64,000 nucleotides of DNA from Erinaceus europaeus (GCF_950295315.1 NC_080175.1:83021566-83085565), one strand, 5' to 3'; shown: positions 1-11,210, counted from the first letter of the stretch. Notes: generated by a model from the letters alone, not told the origin. Made by a program: numbers and translations.

Positions 1-351
1 GATACCACAGTTTGGGAATGATATACTTTTTATCAATTACAGTCTAGTCAAGGTTCTCACGATATATAACACCATTCTTACATCTCAAATATGATCTAGG
101 GAAGTGTTCTGTCTTTCATAGAAATTTTATTCTACTCATGTGAAATTGGAGAAGCAATGTTGAAAATTATGGAAACATAGAAAATCATAAAATAATTTAG
201 TGAAATCTAAAAAATCTAGTTTAAATTTAGCTACACTGAAAGTAAAATGTTTTAATGTTGGTACAATATAAAAATGTTTAATATAATTAAAATAAAAAGA
301 AATTATCTGAAATTATTTATGCTAAACTCTAACTCATAAAAACAAAACTTT
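1..351. other. AT-rich unique sequence
   Basis: This stretch is AT-rich with no credible ORF, RNA gene or recognisable repeat. It is the left flank of the L1 insertion that follows. Confidence 0.5.
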
Positions 352-366
352 AAAAACATAATAACA

Positions 367-1378
367 GAAAGCTGGATAAGGGACAAGAGTAGCTCCATAA
401 TATGGGAAAGGGGTATAAATATTGTTGACTATAAAAACCCATCAATTTGATATGATCTGGGGCCCATGAACAGCTTCGAAGCCTAGGTCACCTCTGCATC
501 CCTCTAGATCTGAGTTCACGTTCTGTGGTCATGGATAGGAACATTCCAGGCTGCCCCAATATCGACCTATCATCTTCAGGTGTAGCATAGAGTATGTTGT
601 CCACCCTCCCTTCAGAGGATGCAACATTCTCTACCATTGTTGATCCAAGTTGAGGGTAAGGTCCTATAGGGGCCCACAAAGAGGTCTATTGTGTTGTTCC
701 TGATAGAAATGACCGGTAACAATAGAGAGAGAGGCATTTATTTGAAGTCTAGGCCCATCTGGTCCTTTTTCCTACCATGACATCATCTCCCCAGACAATC
801 ACTTGGATCCACTGGCATATCAGATTTCAGGCTCAGGGGGAAAAAGAAAAAGAAAAAAAACCTAGTATAGCCACAGGCCCTTTGGAACATAACTAAAATA
901 TGCTTAGTAGCTATCTACAAAATAGAGGACCCCCAACTCTTCATCTGCATTCCAGCCTTTCGGGCCATGATTGTTGAGCAATTTGTTTGGCTTTGTATGT
1001 AACTCTCTTTTCAACCACCAGGTTCCAGGTATTAGCAGGATGTTGACCAGACTTCCCTGGACAGACAACACCAGCAATGTGTCCTGGAGCTCCGCTTCCC
1101 CAGAGCCCTTCTCTAGGGAAAGAGAGAGACAGGCTGGGAGTATGGATCAACCTGTCAACACCTATATTCAGTGGGGAAGTAATTACAGAAGCCAGACCTT
1201 CCACCCTCTGCATCCCACAATGACCCTAGGTCCATACTCCCAGAGGGTTAAAGAATAGGAAAACTATCAGGGGAGGGGATGGGATACAGAGTTCTGGTGG
1301 TGGCAACTGTGTGGAGTTGTACCTCTCTTATTCTATGGTTTAGTCAACGTTTCCTTTTTACAAATAAAAAATTAATAA
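367..1378 (+). mobile_element. L1 3'-end insertion, twin-primed (5' inverted)
   Basis: This is a 5'-truncated L1 of the older 3' UTR type. Bases 367 to about 755 are the reverse complement of the 3' UTR segment seen in sense at about 25865-26230. From about 756 to 1378 the same UTR continues in sense ('tctggtccttttt' onward) and ends in an A-rich tail. The inverted part stops at the 'ccagctttc' where the sense part resumes, so almost nothing was lost at the junction. A 15-bp direct repeat AAAAACATAATAACA flanks it (352-366 and 1379-1393). Inversion plus flanking repeat is the hallmark of twin priming during target-primed reverse transcription. No coding part is retained. Confidence 0.88.
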
Positions 1379-1393
1379 AAAAACATAATAACA

Positions 1394-2603
1394 AATTATA
1401 GAGTATATTTATTCTAGTTTGATTAAGACTGATCAAAAAATGAGCACACAAATTGGTATTATAATGGAAAATGATGAGTTATTCATTATAAATATACAGA
1501 AACATCATTACAAACCTCCAAATTAATTAAAATTATTACATCTTGATTGTATTTTTCTCAATATTGAGAAATTACTAATTTTCTTACTATAATTACCTAT
1601 AGCTTTCTTTAGTATTTATTGGATTTACCTAATCATTTCAAGTACTATTTTCTTCCCCACAGGAAAAAAAAATCAATAGAAAATATAGTAATGGCAATTT
1701 TTTGTTAATGTCTCAAAATATGTTACAAACATAAGAAAAACAAAATGAAAACAAGGAGTAGACAGAAAAGAAACCCAAACCCCATGAACAACACAATCTG
1801 GCAAAAGAATATCTATTAGTCTAACTACATAAGCAGCAGAAATAAAGCCTCTGTAACTCCTGTACACTTGTATTATCTGTATAGGATGAAGCAGAGGAAA
1901 GCAATGGGAAAATTAACAGAACTGAAAACGAGAGGTTTCCCCAATTCCCATGGGTAAGCACTACATACTATCAAGAACAGCAGCTGAAAATGGGAATGCC
2001 TTTGCCTGTACAAAACTATAGAATAGATCTTACATTCAGGAAACTTTTTTATTTAAAAGTCTGTTATTATGATCACAGAAAGGAAAGAAAACTGACATTT
2101 AATTTAATTTCTCTTTCCTTTATCTTTCTGTGTGCCAGTGCAATGAGCTATACCTAGAAATAGTGTGCTCATACCTTCAGTGTTGTATAAGCTCTCAGAG
2201 TCAGTAATCTTCATAGTGTGAATGTGAAGGAAATGGATTCACCACTGTCATATTTATAATCTTATCTTCAAAGTGGATATGAAATTATGAATTCTTGGTG
2301 TATCAGCTCTCACGTTTACTCTATCACCTATATGGAATGAAAAATCACCCATATACTGAAAAGGCCTGTGGATTTCTATGTTATTTAATTAAGAAGGGAA
2401 GTCATGATTTAGTTGATGTCACATTTGTTTTCTTTACAAACTTCTGAGAAATAAGTGAATATTATACTTGTAAGACATTTCTTGACATACTTAGCCTGGT
2501 TTCTAGTTTCAACTTAAGCTATCGCTTCCTACTGGTGATCTGAAGAATATTCTACATGTTTTGGTGGGAAAAGAAGTTTAGTTTTTTCATTTGTCTCCTT
2601 CTC
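1394..2603. other. Unique AT-rich intergenic sequence
   Basis: No convincing gene, RNA or repeat was recognised. Short ORFs here lack any protein-like composition. Confidence 0.5.
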
Positions 2604-2614
2604 TCCTTTCTCTT

Positions 2615-2841
2615 TTTTAAAATATTTTATTTATTTATTATTGGGTAGAGACAGAGAGAAACTGAGAGAGGAGGAAGAGATAGAGAGAGGAAGAGACAGA
2701 GAGACACCTGCAGTCCTGCCTCACCATTTGTGAAGCTTTCCGCCTGCAGGTGGGGACCAGGGGCTTGAGCCTGGGTCCTTGCACACTGTAATGTGTGCGC
2801 TTAACCAGATAATGTGTGCGCTTAACCACCACCTGGCCCCA
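2615..2841 (-). mobile_element. tRNA-derived SINE (short ERI-like subfamily)
   Basis: Read on the minus strand it has the tRNA-like head with 'gtgcaaggacccaggctcaagcccc', the 'ccccacctgcaggcgg' centre and a CT-rich body ending in an A/T tail. An 11-bp target-site duplication TCCTTTCTCTT flanks it (2604-2614 and 2842-2852). A piece of about 21 bp near the head ('aatgtgtgcgcttaacca') is tandemly duplicated at 2790-2827, a copy-specific change. Confidence 0.88.
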
Positions 2842-2852
2842 TCCTTTCTCTT

Positions 2853-3150
2853 ATTACCATATTTTTTACTAAATTAATATAATTTAGAAGGATGGAGGTC
2901 TATTCTTTTACATTCTCATGTTAGAGATATATATACATATATATATGTATATATATGTATATATATGATACGGTATATTATGTACTATATATGTGCATAT
3001 AAGTATGACAACTTAAGTATTAATATTTAAAATTAAATATTAAATAGTTGATATAACTTATATTTAATTTTAATATTTAATATTTCAAAACAGTTATTCT
3101 TAGAAATGCATTAAAAATTTAATCCCAGTGTTAAATTTCAATCAGTTTAC
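2853..3150. other. AT-rich sequence with (AT)n/(TATG)n tract
   Basis: An alternating TA/TATG tract lies at about 2928-2998, followed by TTAA-rich sequence. It is low complexity with no gene. Confidence 0.6.
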
Positions 3151-5305
3151 TACTTTGAGGCCTTGTATGGTACAGTAAATCCTAATCATAGTATTTTCAA
3201 AGTAAACCAAGTTCCCAAATAACTTGGTTATAATGATACTTATCTATTGCCTTCTTTTTTTTATTTATAAAAAGGAAACATTGACTAAACGATAGGATAA
3301 GGGGTACAGCTTTACACAATTCCCACTACCAGATCTCTGTATAGCATCCCCTCCACTGATAGCTTTCCTATTATTTAACCCTTTGGGAGTATGGACTCAG
3401 GATCATTGTGGGATGCAGAAGGTTGAAGGTCTGGTTTCTGTAATTGCTTCCCCTCTGAACATGGGCATTGACAGGTCGATCCATACTCTCAGCCTGTCTC
3501 TCTCTTTCCCTAGTGGGGAAGGGCTCTGGGGAAGCAGAGCTCCACGGCACATTGGTGGCACCTGGAACCTGGTGGCTGAAAAGAGAGCTAACATACAAAG
3601 CCAAACAAATGGTTGGCCAATCATGGACCTAAATGATGGAATAGTGCAGATGAAGTGTTGGGGGACTCTTCCATTTTGTAGATAGTGAGTAGGCATATTT
3701 TAGTTATATTTCAAAGGCCCTGTAGCTATACTAGTGTTTTTTTTTTCTTTTTGCCTGAGCCTGCAATCTGATGTGCAGGTGGATACTAATTATTGTCTGG
3801 GGAGAATATATCATGGCTGGGAAAAGGTCCAGAAAGCTGGATAAGGGAAGAGAGTGGCTCCCTAATATGGGAAAAGGGGTATAAATATTACTGTAAACCC
3901 CATCGATTTGATATGATCTGGGGCCCATAATTATCTTAGGAGCCTGTTGCCTTCTTAAACTCTAAGACAACAAGGAATTTTCCTCATTCTCTATAAACCC
4001 GTATTTCCTCCAGTCCTAGAAACTCTGGGGGTTGCTCATTTTCCTTCATGCTTCTCTTGATTCATAACATTTGATATGGCATCTGCTGATCTCAAACAAG
4101 TCAATGCAACTAGAGCCATCTTGATATGTTTCACTTCAGACTGTGCCCAAAGATGCCAGGCCTAAGATACCAACCCTCAATCTCCATTAATCTGGTGAGA
4201 CCTTCCTAGCTCTTAGGACTCCTTAGTTCCATTTCGGATGGCATGCTTCCCAAAAAAGCTATAGAACCCAGATGTAGACCAGGGTCCATGAGATAAGGCA
4301 CATGTGCACATGTATTCATAAATTCGGGGAAAATATATACCTTAAAGTAAAAGTGTACAATGGTCTGCAGTGACTCAATAAGAGCAGCAAGCAAGTAGAA
4401 AGACCTAAAAAAAAAGGCACCATAAAAGGGAGAACAACTCCCCTCTCTCCAAAGAGAAGCTGGGTCGACATATTCTGCCATTTGAGGAAGATTGGTCCTG
4501 AAATGAGTGCAGCCAAATATGTTCCCAGCTGTGACCATGGAATGAGAGCTCAGACTGACAGGGATGCAGAGGTTGCACAGGCTCCTGTGCTGAGCATGAA
4601 CACACATGGGCCCTAGGTCAGATCAATGGGGTTTATAATTAACAGTGTTTATATATCTTCCCATATTTAGGAGTTACTCTCTGTTCCAATCCAGCTATCT
4701 AGTCCTATTCCCAACTCTCATCCAATCTTCACCAGACAATACTTTTAGCCCACCTGCATGTTAGCTGTTGGGCCCAGACAAAAATTAGCAAAGTCTAGGG
4801 CCCATCAGAATATACCCAAAATAGGCTTTCTAGCTTCTTCCCATACGAAAACCCTTAGCTCCACCTTCTCTACTCTTTCCTTTAGATTGAGGATTAGTAA
4901 ATAATTTGTTCTGCTTTATATCTTAATGCTTTTCATCCATCAAGTTGCAAATGCTATCATGATGCCAATCTGACTTCCCTTGGCAGATAACCTCACCACT
5001 GTGTCCTAGAACCCCCACCTACCCAGAGGCCTACCTCATTAGGGAAACATGGGAACAGGACCGGGGTATGGATCGACCTGTTGATGCCCATGTCTTGCAG
5101 AGAAGCAATTACAGATGCACACCTCCCATCTTCTGCACCCCATAAAGGCCTTTGGTCCATTTTCCAGAGGGATAACAAATAGGGAAACTTCCAGTGGAGG
5201 GGGTAGGCTACAGGACTCTGGTGGTAGGAATCATATGGAATTGTGCCCCTCTTATCACACAATCTTGTTGATAATTATTAAATCACTAATAAAATTAAAT
5301 TAAGG
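3150..5305 (+). mobile_element. Old L1 3' UTR, sense, split by a later L1
   Basis: Bases about 3150-3256 match the start of the L1 3' UTR also seen at 59660-59760. The match resumes at 3947 and runs to the A-rich end near 5300, giving the most complete older-type 3' UTR here. At about 4385-4900 it carries a module of roughly 500 bp that is absent at the equivalent point of the young copies (after 'gcagtgagta', e.g. near 60170). The interruption is the minus-strand L1 at 3257-3946. No ORF2 sequence is kept. Confidence 0.82.
3257..3946 (-). mobile_element. L1 3' end inserted into another L1 3' UTR
   Basis: This is a 5'-truncated older-type L1 3' UTR on the minus strand, with its A-tail seen as poly-T at 3257-3263. 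A 10-bp direct repeat TTGCCTTCTT (3247-3256 and 3947-3956) flanks it and belongs to the host element, proving a nested insertion. With one mismatch the repeat extends to 13 bp. Confidence 0.88.
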
Positions 5306-5512
5306 GGGCTGGGAGGTGGTGCAACTGGTTGAATGCATATATTACAATGCACAAGGACCCAGGTTCAAGCCCTCAGTCCCCACCTGCAGGGGGAAGGCTT
5401 TGCAAGTGGTGAAGCAGTGCTACAGGTGTCTCTCTGTTTCTATCCTTCTCTATCCCTGCCCTTTATTTCTGACTATTCCCATCCAATAAATAAATAAAGA
5501 TAATTAAAAATT
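5304..5512 (+). mobile_element. tRNA-derived SINE (short subfamily)
   Basis: The head 'gggggctgggaggtggtgc' is followed by a box B-like 'ggttcaagccc', 'ccccacctgcaggggg', a CT-rich body and an (AATA)n tail. It sits directly on the 3' end of the older L1. Confidence 0.88.
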
Positions 5513-5680
5513 AAATTTAAAAAGGAAAATTCTGCACTAAGAAAATTTCTGTCTTTTGCAATTTGACAATCAAACCAATAATTAAATGATGAAAACTTAA
5601 CAATCATATCATTAATTAAATGATCTTAAAGTTGATAAGCAGCATTCATAGTAGTTCTGAAGGATAAGTAAATTGTTTTT

Positions 5681-5961
5681 TTAAATATTTATTTATTCCC
5701 TTTTGTTGCCCTCATTTTATTGTTGTAGTTATTATTGTTGTGGCTGATGTTGCTGTTATTGTATAGGACAGAGAGAAATGGAGAGAGGAGGGGAAGATAG
5801 AGAGGGGGAGGGAAAGACAGACACTTGCAGATGTGCTTCACTGCTTGTGAAGAAAAACCCCTGCAGGTGAGGAGTCGGGGGCTCGAACTGGGATTCTTAC
5901 ACACAGGTCCTTGTGCTTCGCGCCACGTGTGCTTAACCCACTGCAATATCACCTGACTCCC
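5681..5961 (-). mobile_element. tRNA-derived SINE (long-body subfamily)
   Basis: In minus orientation this copy has the head, 'cctgcaggggttt', the CT-rich 'tctctgtcctatacaataac' body and an (AAC/AAT)n region ahead of the A-tail. A perfect 14-bp target-site duplication AGTAAATTGTTTTT lies at 5667-5680 and 5962-5975. Confidence 0.9.
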
Positions 5962-5975
5962 AGTAAATTGTTTTT

Positions 5976-6529
5976 AATGAAGTATAAGACTGAGACATTC
6001 CCCTAGATAAGAAAGTATTAGAACTGGGTGCATCAGGCTAAGTAATGTAGTCTAGAAAACTGGCTGTTGGGAAAAGAAAAATCACTCTCCGTTACAAGCA
6101 GTTGTTTCCATGTGGAATACAAAATTCAAGTCTGTTTTTTTTTACCTACTGATGATTTATGGCTAATCTTTGTGTAGAAAAACATTAAATCACTTTTTAA
6201 ATAAATCATGAAAAACAAAAAAATAAAATCACCTGTGGACAGAATTTTTAGACCATGAATCATCAGCTTTATAACTGTTTTAGTTTCATTTTTCCACGAC
6301 TACAAGACATAAGAGCTAATGCAAATAAAAGCATATTTTTGAGATTTACAGATTAATGGCTTCATATATCTGTCTTAACAGGTGATTATTGAATTAAATC
6401 AATGAACAAAGATGCTGTATTGGCAGGATTCAGTGTTACTGGAAGAATGGTCAGCATACCAATTCATGTATGTGCCAGAAAGAAATATCTATGCATCTAT
6501 AAATATGTACACACACATATATATACACA

Positions 6530-6572
<43 letters not shown>

Positions 6573-6990
6573 CTTAGACTTTGCAGTTCTAAAATTTAGT
6601 AAAAACAGGATTCAAAATAGCGACTGGGGAGGTGGTACACTGTCAGAAGAATGATGTGTAATATCTTGAACTGTTGGTGTGTTTATACTACTTACTGCCT
6701 TGTCTATAGATAAAAGTACTATTATTATTTTTTGGCTACACATGTTGAATAGAAAAAAGGGAAAATTTGTATCCATAGTAAAGTAAAAAATGAATTTGAT
6801 GGTCTGCTACATTCAGGGGAAACAACTGAAGAAACAATGAGTATTGAATCTGAATTTTTTAGGGGAATCCAAGATATCCATCTTCATACATAGGAAAAGT
6901 TATCACACTAAAATAATGTTAAAATTTCAAGCTCAGAGCATAGAAAATGAAGACATATTTTTATCTGAATATAAGAAATTGTCACTGTTA
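5976..6990. other. Unique sequence with (TG)n microsatellite
   Basis: No gene was recognised. A (CA)/(TG)n tract occupies about 6509-6571. The ORFs that cross it are low-complexity artefacts. Confidence 0.55.
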
Positions 6991-7189
6991 TTAAAATAAA
7001 CAAATCTACAAGGATAAATAGGCATCTCAGCAAGTGGGAGAAGATATTTGTACATCATACATCTGATAAGTTAGGGAAAATTATGTTTGCAAAGGACTCA
7101 CACAGCTCAACAAAAAGAAAAGGAATAACTCAATAAAAAGTGGATCAAGGATAGGAATAGACAGCTTTCTTACAAAGATATACATATAG

Positions 7190-7312
7190 CAAAGGGTAGA
7201 TAACATAATGGTGATGCAAACAGACTCTCATGCCAGAGGCTCCAAAGTCCTAGGTTCAATCCCCCACACCACCATAAGCCAGAGCTGAACAGTGCTCTGG
7301 TAAAAAAAAAAA

Positions 7313-7376
<64 letters not shown>

Positions 7377-7380
7377 AACA
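7190..7380 (+). mobile_element. tRNA-derived SINE ('gatagcataatggttatgc' type) with (GAAA)n tail
   Basis: This is a second SINE family. Its head 'agataacataatggtgatgc' is followed by 'ggttcaatcccccacaccacc' (box B GGTTCAATCC), 'ataagccagagctgaacagtgctctggt', then an A-run that has expanded to (GAAA)n over about 7313-7378. It lies inside the ancient L1. Confidence 0.85.
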
Positions 7381-7732
7381 AGAAAAAGAAAACATACACA
7401 TGTCCCACAGACAGATCATGAAATAATCCATTTCACTTCTTCTTCTTCTAGCGTTTGCCCTTCTTCTGTAGCCAGTTAACAGCGTCAGGTTAAGCTTGAT
7501 GTAAAGTTTCGAGACCTCCTTTGAATCTGGAGAGGTGGCTGATCATTAGAGAAATGTAAATTGAAGTCACATTGAGATTTCATCTTACACCAGTGAGAAT
7601 GGCCTGCATCAATAAAATGGGAAATGATAAGTGTTGGCAAGGATATGAAGAAAGAGGAAATGTATTATACTGCTGGTGGGAATGAAGATTGGTGTAGCCA
7701 TTATGGAAAACAGTCTAAAGAACCAGAAAGAG

Positions 7733-7735
<3 letters not shown>

Positions 7736-7772
<37 letters not shown>

Positions 7773-7850
7773 AGGAAGGAGGGAAGGAAAGAAGGAAGGA
7801 AGGAAGGAAGGAAGGAAGGAAGGAAGGAAGGAAGGAAGGAAGGAAGGAAA
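7736..7850. repeat. (GA)n followed by (GGAA)n microsatellite
   Basis: A (GA)n run at about 7736-7770 passes into (GGAA)n to about 7850, within the ancient L1. Both strands give long low-complexity ORFs that are not genes. Confidence 0.9.
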
Positions 7851-8484
7851 CAGAAAAAGAAATATCTTGAAAACTGGCAACACCATTCTTAGGCATTTCT
7901 CCAAAGGATGAAAAAAAATAATTTAAAGTAACATATATGCACCCCCATTTTCATAGTAGCACCTCCATTTTCATAGTAGCCTAAGTGCCCAACAACCGAT
8001 GAAGAGATAAAGAAGTAACAGGATATACAGTAACAGGATTTGTGTTCCATAGAATATTTTTCCTCAAGCAAAAAAGATGAAAATGGATGAAACTGTAAGT
8101 GATTATGCTTATATAAATAAGAGATGAAAGACAACTACTGTATGGTTTCCCTTATATAAAATTTAGAAAGTCTATAGACATGAGCTTGCAAAAATAAATT
8201 TATAAATAAATTTATAAAGAAATAAATAAGTAAATAAATAAATAGCCAAACCCATTTCTAAGACCTTGAGAGAACTGTGATTATCACATTTGGTGGAACA
8301 GGGGGATGGGTGGAGGTAAGGGGGTCATACCCCCTTACTTTGGAAGTGGGAGTGATTTGGAACTATACCTCAGTTAGCTTATCTTATAATTTTATAAATC
8401 ACTATCAAATCACCAATAAAACACTTCTAAGAATAAACAAAGCAAAATTCTTGGTGCCATGGGCATTGAAAAAAGAGTGAATCT

Positions 8485-8828
8485 GTCATGAAAGTCAACC
8501 AGTAGACTGAGACTGAGCTAACATTTTGAATTCTGTTTTTGTCACTAAAAACAGACACTTCTTGTGTTAAAGCAAAAACTATGATCATATGATTCCTTAA
8601 GTAAATAAATAATCCTACAACTGAATTAATTTTGTAGTTTTATAAAACAATTAGTTATACTACCTTAATTTATACTAGCAAAAAAAATGGAAATAGTGCA
8701 CATTTTTACTCTGAGCATAACTGAAATAATTGAATTTAAAAATTATTTTACACATGAAATTATACTTTAAGTAAACATACACACAATACCCTATTGCACA
8801 GTAATTTAGACCCCACAAAGAATCAGAA
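8485..8828. other. AT-rich unique sequence
   Basis: No ORF, RNA gene or recognisable repeat is seen between the ancient L1 and the next SINE. Confidence 0.5.
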
Positions 8829-8970
8829 CAGGGGAGATAGCATAATGGTTATGCAAGGGATTTTCATGCCTGAGGCTATGATGTCCCAGGTTCAATCTCC
8901 TGTATCATTGTAAGCCAGAACTGAGTAGAGCTCTGATCTGTCTCTCTCTCACTAAAGTACACAAATAAAA
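8829..8970 (+). mobile_element. tRNA-derived SINE ('gatagcataatggttatgc' type)
   Basis: The head 'gggagatagcataatggttatgc' precedes the box B-like 'ggttcaatctcc', 'gtaagccagaactgagtagagctct' and a short CT-rich end. It is a diverged member of the family at 7190-7380. Confidence 0.82.
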
Positions 8971-9059
8971 TTATTTCTAGAATCTAACAAAATAGTTTTT
9001 AAAATCTAAGAAAACATGATTTCTTCACATATACATTAGCATATAAAATTACAAAATTT

Positions 9060-9275
9060 CAATTTTTATGTTTTATTTATTTATTATTGGATAGAAAAAG
9101 AGAGGCATTAAGAGGGAAGGGGGAGATAGAGAAAGAGAGAGAGACAGAGAGACACCTGCAGCCCTCTTCACCACTTGTGAAGCTTTCAACCAGCAGGTGG
9201 GGGACCAGGGGCTTGAACCTGGGTCCTTGCACACTATAATGTGTGCATTTAACGAGTTGCACTCTGCTTGGACCC
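9060..9275 (-). mobile_element. tRNA-derived SINE (short subfamily)
   Basis: This is a minus-strand copy with the 'cacctgctggttgaaagc' centre, 'gtgcaaggacccaggttcaag' and a CT-rich end. The flanks AAATTACAAAATTT (9046-9059) and AAATTACATAATTT (9276-9289) form a 14-bp duplication with one mismatch. Confidence 0.88.
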
Positions 9276-9441
9276 AAATTACATAATTTGTATAAAACAA
9301 TATGCTTCTATGAAGACAAATGTGAATATTCTTAACACTGCTAAGCTGTGTATTTATATATAGATGAGACGGCAATTTTTTTCTTTATACTCAAATAAAA
9401 ATATTTTAAATTCACAAAATGCCACTTTTTGAAGAGCTTTA

Positions 9442-9604
9442 TTTTTATTTTGTAATATTTTATTTATTAATGAGAAAGATAGGAGGAAAGAGAGAAAGAA
9501 CCAGACATCACTCTGGTACATGTGCTGCTGGGGATCAAACTAAGGACCTCCTCTCCTGCTTGAGAGTTCAATGCTTTATCTACTGTACTACCTCCCGGAT
9601 CTAT
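9442..9604 (-). mobile_element. tRNA-derived SINE ('gatccgggaggtagtacagt' type)
   Basis: This third tRNA-like family reads on the minus strand as 'ccgggaggtagtacagtagataaagc', then 'tttgatccccagcagcacatg', then 'agagtgatgtctggttctttctc'. The same unit recurs at 33528-33668. Probable target-site duplication: AAGAGCTTTA (9432-9441) and AAGAGTTTTA (9605-9614). Confidence 0.8.
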
Positions 9605-9614
9605 AAGAGTTTTA

Positions 9615-10440
9615 CATTGGATAAGTAACAGTTAAAATTTAAAATAAAAGTTTGAAATAAAGTTTATGAATAAGGATTGTTACATTTTAATTCTTGTTTA
9701 GAGACTAAATACTTTAAAAATTAATTCTATGCTTAAATTTTGGGAAAAAAACTCGCACCATTAAAAAGTGTAATAGTGTAATTCTTAACAACTTCCAACA
9801 GTTAATCTTATACCGTAAGTTGAGTGGTGCCTGTCTGAGAGCTAATGGGAAAAAAAGAATTGTTTTGGAGGTTAATTAATGCATTCTTGTGGTATATATT
9901 AAAATAGTCATGGACCATATGTTGATCTGAAATTACTAACAGGATGCCAATGAATCATTATATGGTCATTATCTGAGCCTTGGGCAGCAGCAAACAGTAT
10001 GCTCTAATGAATGCCCAATTTATTGTGTGAATGTTACAGGTGGCATCCATTACAGTGATTCAGAAAACTGAATATTTATGTATATTTTGTATATACATAA
10101 ATTTTGAATATTTATGTATATTTATACATAAATATACCGTGAGTATTGTCCTGAAAAAAAGTACACCAATAATAAGTGCCCAATTATTTTACATGAGTTC
10201 AAATGAGAACCTAGCATAGTACTGCTTCCTGGCTAGAACTGTGACACACTGCCTAGTTTTCTGGAAATAATCCCTTCCTTTATTGTGTATATCTATTATT
10301 TGCTTAATTTAAACTCTTCCTGAGATGCCATTATAATCTCTTTACATCAGTCAATCAACTGAACTTTACTTACTACACGTAAAATGTCACTTTAAACTGA
10401 TTTCATGAAACATTTCTGTGCATATTTAATTCATGTTATA
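9615..10440. other. Unique intergenic sequence
   Basis: No repeat or gene was recognised. The part at about 9880-10040 is compositionally richer than its surroundings, with several AATGAATCATTA/CTAATGAATG-like homeodomain-type strings. It is the sort of sequence to test for conservation; function is not shown. Confidence 0.4.
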
Positions 10441-10444
10441 TTAC

Positions 10445-10740
10445 TGTTATGGCCTCAATGGTATCCTCCAATATGCTATATTGTAATACTAACTTCCAGT
10501 CCTTTAGACTGTGAAATTATTCAGAAACGGAATCATTGCAGATATTTTAGTTACTTGAGGTAAAAATAGGTTATATTGATTGTTGACTGGGATCTTAATG
10601 GAATTTAAACAGTATCCAATAAGAAAGAAGAAATGGCCATAGAGGATGTCATATGATGATAAAGGCCTCCCACCAAGAAATGCCAAGGACTGATGGTCAG
10701 TTCAAGAAGCTCAGAACTTCTCATGTTGGTGGTTTATGTT
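10445..10740 (+). mobile_element. Ancient LTR fragment resembling mammalian MaLR (MLT1-like)
   Basis: 'Gttatggcctcaatggtatcc', 'actaacttccagtcctttagactgtgaaattattcag', 'gaatcattgcagatattttagtt' and 'aagaaatgccaaggactgatgg' follow the order of an old ERVL-MaLR LTR shared across placental mammals. The match is from memory of the family and strongly decayed; exact subfamily unknown. Non-coding. Confidence 0.5.
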
Positions 10741-10744
10741 CCAA

Positions 10745-10895
10745 ACACTTTGTGCTGCTGTTAGCTTACCCAGTAAAGTACAAACATACAAGGTCCCAGA
10801 TCCAAGACACCCACACCCCAGTCTCCACCTGCAGAGGAAAGCTTTGACTCTTATTTGCTCTCTCTCTTACACTCTATCTCTCTGTTTCTCACTTA
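10745..10895 (+). mobile_element. Degraded tRNA-derived SINE
   Basis: 'Tacaaggtcccagatccaagac', 'ccccagtctccacctgcagagg' and a CT-rich run show a truncated, diverged copy of the main SINE. Confidence 0.65.
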
Positions 10896-11197
10896 AAATT
10901 GTGGCACTTAGAGAGCTTTCATATTTTTGTAGAAAAGTTTTGTGTCTATACTTGTGTAGCATGCATTACTAATCCTATTATTGTTTGTTTTGATATTAAG
11001 CATTTTTCTCTTATCCTAATAATATTCAACATTAGAACCAGGAGTTTCTTCAGTTTTTTACATATAACTGAAATATTTTCCTCATGAGTACAAATATTGA
11101 AAGAAATGTAAATAATACAAATGAATTCAATGCATTTATGACACAGAAATGAATAAAACTTATTTCATGAAATTCATCTGTATATATGAAAAGACAG
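10896..11197. other. AT-rich unique sequence
   Basis: Nothing was recognised between the SINE and the L1-A insertion point. Confidence 0.5.
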
Positions 11198-11210
11198 AAA
11201 ATAAATTATA

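Larger units (their letters stand above)
6990..8480 (+). mobile_element. Ancient L1 fragment (ORF2 3' part and 3' end)
   Basis: Diverged L1 ORF2 3' sequence can be followed through 'ctgatcattagagaaatgtaaattgaag', 'accagtgagaatggcctgcatc', 'tatactgctggtgggaatg' and 'aagtgcccaacaaccgatgaagag'. The 3' end resembles the tail at 39725-39835. It is interrupted by a SINE (7190-7380), an unidentified 105-bp insert (7433-7537) and purine microsatellites (7736-7850). Near 7945 a segment of about 24 bp ('ccattttcatagtagc') is duplicated in tandem. No reading frame survives. Confidence 0.75.

Noticed and set aside
7609..7911. Overlapping ORFs rich in Arg-Glu, Lys-Glu-Gly or Pro-Ser
   Set aside because: They arise from (GA)n and (GGAA)n microsatellites.
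10060..10140. Direct repeat of 'gaatatttatgtatattt'
   Set aside because: AT-rich and short; best explained as low complexity.
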